A stretch of DNA of 27,179 bases from CAYLLN01 sp036496265 (GTDB lineage Bacteria; Planctomycetota; Planctomycetia; Pirellulales; Pirellulaceae), in assembly GCA_036496265.1 (NCBI GenBank), contig DASXLL010000132.1, positions 1-27,179 on the forward strand. Direction: 5' to 3'. The position numbers were made by a program, and so were the translations under genes. This document shows, piece after piece, positions 7,435 to 14,753 of this stretch. Within the stretch, counting starts at the first letter, position 1. Each line of letters opens with the position of its first letter. A model generated the notes under the pieces. The model did not search any database and was not told the origin of the DNA. It was given only the letters and a program-made list of their open reading frames with translations.

Positions 7435-8157
7435 ATGAGCACGGAACTAGTCCCGCAAACTGCGCCCGTATGGGCAACTTCATGGAGTGCTGAAGCTGCA
7501 AACAGCGAGGGCTATTCGTCGCCCCATCGCAGCAACTTCGCCGAAGTCTGGATGCAAGTCGGCCAGGTTCCGCTGGAGCGAATTCTTAGCGAACCCGCTC
7601 CAGGCTCGGCGACGCCGAATGATGCGATCGATTCGAGAAAAAAAATAGGAATCAATTGTGAATTGGTGAACGGCACACTTATTGCGAAAACCATGGGATT
7701 CTATGAATCGCACCTGGCCTTAATATTGGCCCACTTACTCAATGACTATTTGGATCGTCATCCGATAGGCATCGTTGCAGGCGAGGACGGTCCATTCCAA
7801 TTGCTTTCCGACAATGTGCGAAAACCGGATGTAAGCTTCTTATCCTTTGCGAGAATGCCAGGTGGAAAATTGCCTCGCGAAGCTGCCTGTCCGATTGCGC
7901 CGGATTTGGCAGTAGAAGTTCTTTCCCCAAGCAACACTGTGGCCGAAATCGATCTAAAACTGAAACAATACTTTGCCGCGGGCGTGAGGCTCGTCTGGAT
8001 CATCGAACCAGAACTAAGAACCGCCCGCGTTTTCACTGCGGTCGATAGGCATGAAGACATTCCTAGTCATGGAACCCTGCGCGGCGGTGACGTGCTTCCT
8101 GGCTTCGAACTGCCGCTGGCGCGGTTATTCGAGAAAGCGGGTCCACGAATCGATTAA
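7435..8157 (+). CDS. Uma2 family protein, copy 2
   Basis: The ATG at 7435 lies one base past the ferredoxin stop and gives 240 residues. An N-terminal extension of about 70 residues (Ser/Ala-rich, then a VWMQVGQVPLERIL helix) precedes the Uma2 fold. The fold itself shows CELVNGTLIAKTMG, GEDGPFQLL, RKPDVSFLSFARMP, LAVEVLSPSNT and LKLKQYFAAGVRLVWIIEP, closing with GGDVLPGFELPLARLF. The D of PDVSF, the E of VEVLSPS and the K of LKLKQYF give the PD-(D/E)xK set. With copy 1 (3914-4477) it brackets the radical SAM, lipoyl carrier and ferredoxin genes. The two copies are too diverged to be a recent duplication. Base composition is more AT-rich than the ferredoxin gene next to it. Confidence 0.86.
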   Translation: MSTELVPQTAPVWATSWSAEAANSEGYSSPHRSNFAEVWMQVGQVPLERILSEPAPGSATPNDAIDSRKKIGINCELVNGTLIAKTMGFYESHLALILAHLLNDYLDRHPIGIVAGEDGPFQLLSDNVRKPDVSFLSFARMPGGKLPREAACPIAPDLAVEVLSPSNTVAEIDLKLKQYFAAGVRLVWIIEPELRTARVFTAVDRHEDIPSHGTLRGGDVLPGFELPLARLFEKAGPRID

Positions 8158-8353
8158 TTTTGGTCAGCAAAGGATGCAGGTTCGCTTGTAGGTTCTCGTA
8201 ACTCTTGCCAGCATCCACGGTAGGCAATCGCATACCTTCCGTCTGGTCCTCGATTTTTTCGTATTTCGCCGTCCATTCTTTGTAATCTTTTGGACGCACG
8301 TGGCACTTCCCACCACCATTTTCGACAAATGCAGAATGGCATGAGTGGGCGTC
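8158..8353 (-). other. Convergent intergenic region with a possible coding relic on the minus strand
   Basis: On the minus strand one frame is open for about 66 codons across this gap (roughly 8357 down to 8160) and reads protein-like: HSAFVENGGGKCHV, RPKDYKEWTAKYEKIEDQ and LPTVDAGKSYENLQANL. It has no ATG near its front, only a GTG at 8299, and it runs on into the antisense of the Uma2 gene. It may be the C-terminal relic of a gene displaced by the Uma2 gene or the sulfatase. I do not recognise the family, and it may be chance. Confidence 0.25.
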
Positions 8354-9916
8354 CTATTTCGCTTCATCTGCGGCCTTCTGCCTCTTGGCCTTTTGCTTCG
8401 GCTTTTGCGCGGAGCCCTTATTGGGATCGCTGTCGGGCTTCGTGGCCCCTTTGGCGGCGGCGATGGCGAGAGGTTCGAGCTGTTTGCCTTGGTCGCTGGA
8501 GTCTTCGATCCAGCGGTCGACGGCGGCGCGGAGCTCGAGCAGGATGGTTTGGTGGTCGGGCGAGGTGGCGAGGTTTTTGGTTTCGTAGGGGTCGGCCACC
8601 TCGTCGTAGAGCTCTTCGGGCGGCATGGAGGGGGAGGTGAGGAATTTTTGGAGCGGTGTGAGTTTTCCCTGGGCGTCGAGTTCTTTGAGGAGGTTCCAGA
8701 CGGGATAGGAGCGTTGCTTGTAGTCGTTGTCTTGCAAAAAGGGCCGCTCGGGAGTGAAGTTGTGGATGTAACGGTAGCGATCGGTACGGACGGTGCGGAA
8801 ACGGAAGACGGTTTCGTCACAGCGGTCGCGGGCGCCGAAGACGTATTTGTGCGGCGAGGCGGCGTTCTTGCCGAGGAAGATGTCGCCTTGCATCTTGGCG
8901 GGCTTTTTGGCGCCAGCAATATCTAGAAATGTGGGCGCGAGGTCGATGGACAGGAGCAGGCGGTCATCGACTTTGCCGGCGGAAATCTGCTGGGGGGCGG
9001 GGAAATTCTTGGGCCAACGAATGATGCAGGGAACGCGAAGGCCGCTGTCGTAGCAGAATTGCTTGCCGCGGACGTGGGCCTGTCCGTGATCAGCGGTGAA
9101 GACGACGATCGTGCTTTCGGCCAGTCCGTCGGCGTCAAGTTGCTTGAGAATCAGGCCGATTTTGCGGTCGAGCTCGGTTGCGGCGTCGAGATACTTGGCC
9201 CAGTCTTCGCGCGTCACCGGGTGATCGGGGTAATAGGGCGGGATGACGACTTTTGATGGATCGGCATGTTTGGGCGCGTGAAAGGCGCGGTGCGTTTCTT
9301 GAAAGTTGATCTGGGCGAGAAAGGGCTGGTGGGTTTTCAGGTCATCCCAGCGGTCGGAATCGAACGGCTTGCCCTCGTAGGTGAAATTCCAGTCGGTTTT
9401 GCCCGTGCCGTTGAATTCGAAATGTTTGGGCAGCTCTTTCAGGTTGGCGGTGAAGTAGCCGGCGTCGCGCATCCAGTCGGTGAGGACGCGAACGCCCTCG
9501 GGCAGTTTGTAGCCGTCGTCGCGGTGCGAGCGGTGGTTGTGAGCGCCGATCGTGGTTTGATACATGCCGGTCATGAAGGCGCTGCGGCTGGCGGAGCAGA
9601 CCGGCGCGGTGGTGAAAAACCGCGTGTAGCGCGTGCCTTGCTCGGCGAGGCGGTCGAGGTTGGGCGTGGAAACTTCGGTGGTTCCGTAGCAGCCGAGATC
9701 GGGACTGAAATCTTCGGCAATGAGCCAGAGGATGTTGGGGCGATCGGCGGCGGTTGAGAGCAGCGGCAGAAGCCCACTCAGTAGCAACACCAAAAGCGCG
9801 GAACGCGGAACGCGGAACGCGGAGTAAAGGAGCGATAGTACTGAGTACTGAGTACTAAGTACTGAGCACTGGCTGGACCCTAAGAATCGATTGGGCATTC
9901 CGCGATATCGTGTCAT
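8354..9916 (-). CDS. Secreted sulfatase (family S1, alkaline-phosphatase fold)
   Basis: The 520-residue protein has RPNILWLIAEDFSPDLGCYG at the start of the mature part, with the metal-binding D and the sulfatase hallmark VCSASRSAFMTGMYQ at C107-R111. The core is C-x-A-x-R rather than the common C-x-P-x-R, a variant seen in some S1 subfamilies. C107 would be converted to formylglycine. Further family marks are STIVVFTADHGQ, RVPCIIRWP and YDEVADPYETKNL near the C-terminus, followed by a Lys/Gln-rich tail. It should act on sulfated polysaccharides or esters outside the cytoplasm. The signal peptide core is ALLVLLLSGLLPLLSTAA. The residues ahead of it (SVLSTQYSVLS and AFRVPRSA) are encoded by two heptamer arrays, so the true start is uncertain; M7 at 9898 is an alternative. 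Confidence 0.9.
   Translation of the reverse strand: MTRYRGMPNRFLGSSQCSVLSTQYSVLSLLYSAFRVPRSALLVLLLSGLLPLLSTAADRPNILWLIAEDFSPDLGCYGTTEVSTPNLDRLAEQGTRYTRFFTTAPVCSASRSAFMTGMYQTTIGAHNHRSHRDDGYKLPEGVRVLTDWMRDAGYFTANLKELPKHFEFNGTGKTDWNFTYEGKPFDSDRWDDLKTHQPFLAQINFQETHRAFHAPKHADPSKVVIPPYYPDHPVTREDWAKYLDAATELDRKIGLILKQLDADGLAESTIVVFTADHGQAHVRGKQFCYDSGLRVPCIIRWPKNFPAPQQISAGKVDDRLLLSIDLAPTFLDIAGAKKPAKMQGDIFLGKNAASPHKYVFGARDRCDETVFRFRTVRTDRYRYIHNFTPERPFLQDNDYKQRSYPVWNLLKELDAQGKLTPLQKFLTSPSMPPEELYDEVADPYETKNLATSPDHQTILLELRAAVDRWIEDSSDQGKQLEPLAIAAAKGATKPDSDPNKGSAQKPKQKAKRQKAADEAK
9798..9825. repeat. Heptamer array (GCGGAAC type) inside a sulfatase 5' end
   Basis: Three perfect GCGGAAC units are followed by GCGGAGT. 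On the coding strand they encode AFRVPRSAL, just ahead of the hydrophobic core of the signal peptide. Confidence 0.85.
9839..9873. repeat. Heptamer array (TACTGAG type) inside a sulfatase 5' end
   Basis: The units are TACTGAG, TACTGAG, TACTAAG, TACTGAG, CACTGGC. The coding strand reads QCSVLSTQYSVLS. A related array lies inside the DUF2442 gene at 26225-26252. Confidence 0.85.
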
Positions 9917-9957
9917 TGGTGGCTCCTCGTCCGCGCTTCAAGGGTACGATTTCAACT

Positions 9958-9974
9958 GGTGGGCACAGCCCACC
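9958..9974. repeat. Palindrome GGTGGGC/GCCCACC between the two sulfatases
   Basis: GGTGGGCACAGCCCACC has 7-bp arms and a 3-nt loop. It lies in the 64-bp gap between the sulfatase genes, near the stop of the upstream one (9981). Without a T-run it is more likely a dispersed repeat than a terminator. Confidence 0.55.
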
Positions 9975-9980
9975 CTGCGG

Positions 9981-11579
9981 TTAGTAATCTCGGAAAGGCC
10001 CGCGGGGCTCGGCTTCGTCCATTTGCTTGCGCCAGGCGGTCCATTTGGCTGAGATTTCGGCGGCTTTGTCGGGCAGTTTGGCGGATAGATCCTGCTTTTC
10101 GCCGATGTCGCTCGACAAATCGTACAGTCCCCTACCCTGCTGTGATTCTAGCCATTTGTAGTTGCCGATGCGGGCGGCTTTTTGGCCTCGAAATTCCCAG
10201 AACATCTCAGAGCGCGGCGAAGGCGCGCTGCCAACGAGCGTGGGCAGCATGTTGTAGCCGTCGAGCGTGACGTCGGACGGCGTTTCGGCAGGCACTGGCA
10301 ATATGCCAGTGGCACCCCCGGCGGCGGCGGCAAGCGTGGGCATCAATTCCAACGTCGTCAAGAATTCGTCGCTGACGCGGCCGGAGGGGATTTTGGCAGG
10401 CCAGCGGGCGATGAAGGGGACACGGAGGCCACCTTCCCAGAGCGTGCTTTTGTTGCCGCGGAGGGGAGCGTTGCCCCCGTTGCCGCTGCCGCCGTTGTCG
10501 GATTGAAAAATGACGAGCGTGTTTTGTTCTTCGCCGCGGTCGCGAATGAGGGCGAGGATTTCGCCGATGGCGTCGTCCATGCAGGCGACGGCGGCGTAAT
10601 AGCGTTTCAGATTGTCGGCGAGCTTGGCGTCGGCGTATTTGGCGACGTATTCGGGCGGGGCTTGGACGCCGGGGCGGCCGCCGGAGCGTTTTTCGGCGGC
10701 GCTCGGAACGCCACGGAGGGCGTTCCCTGCAGTGCCTTCTTCAGCACCGAAGCTGGAGGCACCGTGGGGGGCGTTGAAGCAGAGGTATAGGAACCAGGGC
10801 TGGTTGGTCCCTCGCTCACGCTTCGGGTTAGTGTCGTCGGAGGCTGCGGTCCCTCGCTTACGCGTCGGGTTAGTGTTGTCGCCGCGAATGAAGTGCAATG
10901 CCTCGCGCTTAAATAAATCGGTGGCGTAGGCGCCTTGGTCGGTTTTGGTTCGCGCGTTACCGGCGAACATGGAGTGAACGCCGTAACGCTCGTGCGTGTA
11001 GTAGTCGATGCCGTTGTTACCATGGCCGTAGAAGAAATCGAAGCCGCGCTGGAGCGGGAGATAGCGTTTGGCCTGGCCCATGTCCCACTTGCCGACCATG
11101 CCACAGCGATAGCCGGCGGAGTGCAGCATGTTGCCGAGCGTTTGCTCGCGCGGATCGAGGCCGATGGTCATTTCGGGGCTGGTCGAATATTCCTGCTCGC
11201 TGTAGCGATGGCCGTAATTGACGAGGTCATTGCGGACCATGTCGTACAGGCCGTTGCGCAGCGGATGGCGGCCGGTGAGAATGCTACCGCGCGAAGGCGT
11301 GCAGGCGGGCCAGGTGACGTAGTAGTTGGTCAGCCGGACGCCCTCCTTGGCCAGTCGGTCGAGATGGGGCGTTTGAATAGCCTTTGTGCCGATGCAGCCG
11401 AGATCGGGCCAGCCCTGATCGTCGCTGACGATGAGGAGAATGTTGGGGCGGTCGGCGGCGGTGATTGGGCAAAGGACAGCGGCGACGATAATCACGCACA
11501 GCGAAAGTAGCGGCGCTGAGTACTGGATGCTTCGTGCGGGCCAGAAATGGCAGGCGTGCATGCGGGGGTGTGACGACAT
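9981..11579 (-). CDS. Secreted sulfatase (family S1) with three in-frame repeat insertions
   Basis: The 532-residue product carries a signal peptide (APLLSLCVIIVAAVLCPITAA), RPNILLIVSDDQGWPDLGC, and the canonical C-x-P-x-R motif PACTPSRGSILTGRHP with C93 as the formylglycine precursor. GKWDMG, FQSDNGGSGNGG, RVPFIARWPA and GLYDLSSDIGEKQDL complete the S1 family marks. Three segments do not belong to the fold: residues 235-259 (two copies of a TNPxRxRG unit), about 282-305 (GTAGNALRGVPSAAEKRSG) and 424-432 (TGILPVPAE). Each is the in-frame translation of a repeat family. All sit between fold elements, and the frame and catalytic motifs survive, so the enzyme may still work. The two sulfatases may be co-transcribed (64-bp gap) and probably target a sulfated polymer. 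Confidence 0.9.
   Translation of the reverse strand: MSSHPRMHACHFWPARSIQYSAPLLSLCVIIVAAVLCPITAADRPNILLIVSDDQGWPDLGCIGTKAIQTPHLDRLAKEGVRLTNYYVTWPACTPSRGSILTGRHPLRNGLYDMVRNDLVNYGHRYSEQEYSTSPEMTIGLDPREQTLGNMLHSAGYRCGMVGKWDMGQAKRYLPLQRGFDFFYGHGNNGIDYYTHERYGVHSMFAGNARTKTDQGAYATDLFKREALHFIRGDNTNPTRKRGTAASDDTNPKRERGTNQPWFLYLCFNAPHGASSFGAEEGTAGNALRGVPSAAEKRSGGRPGVQAPPEYVAKYADAKLADNLKRYYAAVACMDDAIGEILALIRDRGEEQNTLVIFQSDNGGSGNGGNAPLRGNKSTLWEGGLRVPFIARWPAKIPSGRVSDEFLTTLELMPTLAAAAGGATGILPVPAETPSDVTLDGYNMLPTLVGSAPSPRSEMFWEFRGQKAARIGNYKWLESQQGRGLYDLSSDIGEKQDLSAKLPDKAAEISAKWTAWRKQMDEAEPRGPFRDY
10293..10311. repeat. Palindromic repeat CACTGGCA/TGCCAGTG inside sulfatase
   Basis: CACTGGCAATATGCCAGTG has 8-bp arms and a 3-nt loop. 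It is read in frame as GILPVP of the second sulfatase. Confidence 0.8.
10705..10726. repeat. Palindromic repeat GGAACGCC/GGCGTTCC inside sulfatase
   Basis: It has 8-bp arms and a 6-nt loop (ACGGAG), and is read in frame as GNALRGVP. The same element with one loop change is intergenic at 24701-24722 upstream of leuC. Confidence 0.85.
10806..10875. repeat. Two direct copies of a 28-bp repeat inside sulfatase
   Basis: Copies at 10806-10833 and 10848-10875 share GGTCCCTCGCT-ACGC-TCGGGTTAGTG with a few mismatches, 42 bp (14 codons) apart. They encode TNPTRKRG and TNPKRERG in the second sulfatase. Confidence 0.85.
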
Positions 11580-11714
11580 TTATATAGACTCGGTGGAAGA
11601 CCGTATTATGATCCGCGGAGGCACGCGGCTACCAGTGGCGTACGCAGGCGATTCGACCGCGAGTAGCGAAAGCGATATGATGGAGCTACGTCCTGAAAAT
11701 GCCGCGGCTGGCAT

Positions 11715-13406
11715 TTGACGCCACGCAATTCGGTGCCTGCATTGAATCCCCGCCTTCGCAAAACTGTGTCTGCGATCGAATCGACGGTCGATGGACCGCA
11801 TTTGAACGGCGATTCGATCGATTGCGTGGGGCCGGAGTGTCGCGTGCATCTGGCACGCTTCCATTTAGGACAAGGGAGTGATAGCGGCTCCTCGAAAGAA
11901 ACGCGGGAGCTGCTCCGCCTGCGGCTGCGGAGCGCGGCGCTGTTGATGTTTGCGGGCTTCGCGGCGTTTTTAGTCTGGCACACGATCCGAATCGAATTCG
12001 ATTCGGCGTTAAAAGTCGGCGTCTATGCCGCCCATTTCGCGACGACGCTGATCATTGCGGCGATCGGCTACTGGCTGGCGACGGTCCATCCGTTGACAAC
12101 GCGGCAGCTCCGCGCGATTGAGCTGATCACGTTCGGCGTACCGCTGGCGTTCTTTCTGCTCATGCAATACGCAAAAACCGCCGAATGGGCCGATGAGCTG
12201 GGGACGCTGCCGGAAACGGCGCCGTGCTGGGTGTTGATGGTCTTCACGTACGCGCTGTTCATTCCCAATTCGTGGCGGCGGGCGGCGGCAGTGATCGGCG
12301 TGATGTCGGCTGCGCCATTTGCCGGTTTACTTCTCGCTGCGATCTTTAAGCCGGAGGCGGCATCGCTGATCGTGGCCGATTCGCGCGTGCTGGTCGAAAT
12401 GGTGCTGATCGTTGGCCTCGCGGCGCTCAGTGCGATCCTGGGAGTCCGCACGATCAACCGTCTGCGCGATGAAGCCCTGCGGGCGCGGCAGTTCGGGCAG
12501 TACAAGCTGAAAAAGTTGATCGGCAGTGGCGGCATGGGCGAGGTGTATCTAGCCGAGCATCTGCTGCTCAAGCGGCCGTGTGCGATCAAGGTGATTCATC
12601 AGGAGAAAGCAGGCGATCCCAAGGTGCTGGCCCGGTTCGAGCGCGAGGTGCAGGCCACGGCCAAACTCTCGCACTGGAATAGCGTCGATATTTACGACTA
12701 CGGGCGCACGGACGACGGCACGTTTTATTACGTGATGGAATTTCTGCCGGGGATGAATCTCTCGCAGCTTGTCCGCGGCTATGGGCCGCTGCCCGCCGCG
12801 CGGGCCATTCATCTGATCCGGCAGGTCTGCAATGCACTGTCCGAAGCCCACGAACAAAATCTTGTTCATCGCGACATCAAGCCGGCGAATATCTTTGCGG
12901 CGATCCGCGGGGGGCGATTCGATGTCGCAAAGCTGCTCGATTTCGGGCTCGCTAAGCCGCTCTTAGAAGCGACATCGGCGCGATTGACGCATAAAGGGGC
13001 GATCACGGGCTCGCCATTGTACATGTCGCCGGAGCAAGCGACCGGGGAGCACGATCCGGATGCTCGCAGCGATATCTATTCGCTGGGCGGAGTGCTTTAC
13101 TACGTCGTCACCGGGCGGCCGCCGTTCGACGACGAGCAGCCGATGAAGGTGATCATCGCGCATGCTCACGATCCGGTTGTGCCGCCCAGCCAGCTCAATC
13201 CGGACGTGCCGGACGATTTGGAGCTGGTCATTCTGCGATGTCTACAAAAAAATCCCGACGACCGCTACCAATCCGCCGCCGATCTGGCCGCCGCACTCGA
13301 AGATTGCAACGATTACGGCCGCTGGACCCGCGATGATGCGCAGCGGTGGTGGGAAGAGCGGGAATCGTCGGCCGTGAAAGACGCGGAAGCGATTACGGTG
13401 GCATAA
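11715..13406 (+). CDS. Membrane-anchored Ser/Thr protein kinase with N-terminal multi-pass domain
   Basis: The first half has about six hydrophobic segments (near residues 74-92, 100-121, 137-153, 170-186, 192-213 and 224-246) and no recognised ligand-binding domain. The kinase starts near residue 262: glycine loop IGSGGMGEVYLAE (G270-G275), K292 in AIKVIHQ, catalytic HRDIKPAN (H385, D387), DFG (D409) and SPEQ in place of APE. It lacks PASTA repeats. The kinase would face the cytoplasm. The tail after the kinase (WTRDDAQRWWEERESS) is short and charged. No in-frame ATG exists ahead of the first TM segment, so the start is a TTG at 11715 or one of several downstream GTG/TTG codons; this end is unsure. 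A CDF transporter gene begins 12 bp after the stop. Confidence 0.88.
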   Translation: MTPRNSVPALNPRLRKTVSAIESTVDGPHLNGDSIDCVGPECRVHLARFHLGQGSDSGSSKETRELLRLRLRSAALLMFAGFAAFLVWHTIRIEFDSALKVGVYAAHFATTLIIAAIGYWLATVHPLTTRQLRAIELITFGVPLAFFLLMQYAKTAEWADELGTLPETAPCWVLMVFTYALFIPNSWRRAAAVIGVMSAAPFAGLLLAAIFKPEAASLIVADSRVLVEMVLIVGLAALSAILGVRTINRLRDEALRARQFGQYKLKKLIGSGGMGEVYLAEHLLLKRPCAIKVIHQEKAGDPKVLARFEREVQATAKLSHWNSVDIYDYGRTDDGTFYYVMEFLPGMNLSQLVRGYGPLPAARAIHLIRQVCNALSEAHEQNLVHRDIKPANIFAAIRGGRFDVAKLLDFGLAKPLLEATSARLTHKGAITGSPLYMSPEQATGEHDPDARSDIYSLGGVLYYVVTGRPPFDDEQPMKVIIAHAHDPVVPPSQLNPDVPDDLELVILRCLQKNPDDRYQSAADLAAALEDCNDYGRWTRDDAQRWWEERESSAVKDAEAITVA

Positions 13407-13418
13407 TCGGCGAGTGCC

Positions 13419-14339
13419 ATGCACCTTCATCACGGCCACGATCATTCGTCTTGCGTTGCGAGCCAGAATTATGGCAAGGCATTTGCCATCGGCGCGGTGC
13501 TGAATGCGGCGTTTGTGGCGATCGAGCTGGTGTTTGGCTTCTGGGCGGGCTCGCTGGCGTTGATTGCCGATGGGGGGCACAACCTGAGCGATGTGCTGGG
13601 GTTGTTGCTCGCGTGGGGGGCGAGCTATTTGGCCCGACGTCGGCCGAGCGGGCGACGGACGTATGGCCTCAGGCGGACTTCGATCCTGGCGGCGCTGGCG
13701 AATGCGATTTTGCTGCTGATGGCGGTGGGGGCAATCGCATGGGAGGCAATCTTGCGGCTCTGGCAGCCGGAGGCAGTGGCTAGTGCGACGATGATTTGGG
13801 TGGCGGGGGTCGGCGTGATCGTTAACACGGTTACGGCTCTGCTATTTATGTCGGGCCGCAAGAATGATTTGAACGTTCACGGGGCTTTTTTGCACATGGC
13901 AGCGGACGCCGCGGTGTCGCTGGGCGTGGTAATCGCGGGCATTGTAATTCGCTATACGGCGTGGTTCTGGATCGACCCGGCGATCAGTCTGGTCATTGCT
14001 GTGGTGATCGCCGTTGGCACATGGGAGCTGTTGTGGCAGTCGCTGAATCTGGCGCTCGACAGCGTTCCGAAGCAGGTCGATTTGGAACTGGTGCGCGGTT
14101 ACCTCGCCGGCCTGCCGGGAGTGACGGCCGTTCACGATCTGCATATCTGGGCCTTAAGCACAACCGAGATCGCGCTGACCGTGCATCTCGTGAAGCCCGC
14201 GGCCGAAGTCGATGACGATTGGCTCGACCGAGTGGGGCATGAGTTGCACGACCGCTTCGGAATCGTACACCCGACGATTCAGATTGAATCGGGGCGCGGC
14301 GCGAATGGTTGCCGGCTGGCGTCGGATGATGTCGTGTAA
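13419..14339 (+). CDS. Cation diffusion facilitator (CDF) metal efflux transporter, CzcD/ZitB-like
   Basis: The 306-residue protein opens with a His-rich metal-binding tail (MHLHHGHDHSSC). Six TM segments follow, with the transport-site motifs ADGGHNLSD in TM2 and HMAADAAVSLGV in TM5, which give the HxxxD pairs typical of zinc-selective CDFs. The cytoplasmic C-terminal domain shows GVTAVHDLHIWALSTTEIAL and a DRFGIVHPTIQIE strand, as in ZitB/CzcD. It should export Zn(II) or Cd(II)/Co(II) in exchange for protons across the inner membrane. It begins 12 bp after the kinase stop, so the two may be co-transcribed and the kinase could regulate transport, though that is inference. Confidence 0.92.
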   Translation: MHLHHGHDHSSCVASQNYGKAFAIGAVLNAAFVAIELVFGFWAGSLALIADGGHNLSDVLGLLLAWGASYLARRRPSGRRTYGLRRTSILAALANAILLLMAVGAIAWEAILRLWQPEAVASATMIWVAGVGVIVNTVTALLFMSGRKNDLNVHGAFLHMAADAAVSLGVVIAGIVIRYTAWFWIDPAISLVIAVVIAVGTWELLWQSLNLALDSVPKQVDLELVRGYLAGLPGVTAVHDLHIWALSTTEIALTVHLVKPAAEVDDDWLDRVGHELHDRFGIVHPTIQIESGRGANGCRLASDDVV

Positions 14340-14354
14340 TGTCGTTGCAGAAGA

Positions 14355-14378
14355 GCTCGGCGGGAGCCTCGCCCTCCC
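14355..14378. repeat. GRGSRR-type repeat (CTCGGCGGGAGCCTCGCC core), intergenic copy
   Basis: The 24 bp starting GCTCGGCGGGAGCCTCGCC match 16201-16224 exactly. Here it is intergenic, after the CDF gene. Confidence 0.85.
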
Positions 14379-14547
14379 GAGGGCCAATTTGTCTTTCGCG
14401 AAACCACAAAACGGGCCGTTGTTAGCCAGTTTTTCTCGCGATTTTTCGACTTCTCGAACGCGGCACGGCGATTGCGACTAGTGCATCGCGCAACTGGCTG
14501 CGAATTGGTTCGCGGCTGCATCGAACGATTCAACCGAATACAAAGCG

Positions 14548-14552
14548 AGGAG
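14548..14552 (+). promoter_or_regulatory. Ribosome binding site for the 31-residue peptide
   Basis: AGGAG stands 7 nt before the ATG at 14560, a much better site than most genes in this window have. It supports translation of the small frame. Confidence 0.75.
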
Positions 14553-14559
14553 TGAGATC

Positions 14560-14655
14560 ATGAACAATCGACTATTTTGGGCGTTTCTGTGGGTGATCGG
14601 CCTGCCGCTGCCACTCGTGATCATTCTTTATATGCTGTTTGGCCATCATGGTTAA
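14560..14655 (+). CDS. Small single-span membrane protein, 31 residues
   Basis: The frame encodes MNNRLFWAFLWVIGLPLPL followed by VIILYMLFGHHG. One hydrophobic helix (about residues 5-27) with a Leu-Pro-Leu-Pro kink is preceded by a polar Asn-Asn-Arg start and ends in Gly-His-His-Gly. A strong AGGAG lies 7 nt upstream. It resembles the many short, unnamed one-helix proteins of planctomycetes but I know no function for it. It follows the CDF gene by 220 bp on the same strand and converges on the FtsK-type gene. The terminal His pair next to a metal exporter might be relevant, but that is speculation. Confidence 0.6.
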   Translation: MNNRLFWAFLWVIGLPLPLVIILYMLFGHHG

Positions 14656-14710
14656 GCGACAGGATGAGAGCGTCCGGTTTGTGTGTTTCCACGCAGAGTG
14701 TGGGAACAAG
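14654..14710. repeat. Composite palindromic intergenic repeat, copy 2
   Basis: It has AAGCGAC, GAGCGTCCG, then TTTCCACGCAGAGTGTGGGAA, the same layout as 204-255 with several changes. It begins inside the stop codon of the 31-residue peptide. Confidence 0.65.
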
Positions 14711-14753
14711 GAATAAACTGGGTCCCGGAATATTTGGTGGAAGTCCACCTCGA

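Larger units (their letters stand above)
14340..14559. other. Intergenic region with one GRGSRR-type repeat
   Basis: The 24 bp at 14355-14378 are identical to 16201-16224 inside the FtsK-type gene. I see nothing else up to the ribosome site of the small peptide gene. Confidence 0.6.

Noticed and set aside
8345..8926. 193-codon plus-strand frame opposite the sulfatase
   Set aside because: It is the antisense of a conserved sulfatase end, rich in Gly/Val from reversed GC codons, with no family marks.
9958..9974. Factor-independent terminator between the sulfatases
   Set aside because: The hairpin is there but no run of T follows on either strand, so I list it as a repeat only.
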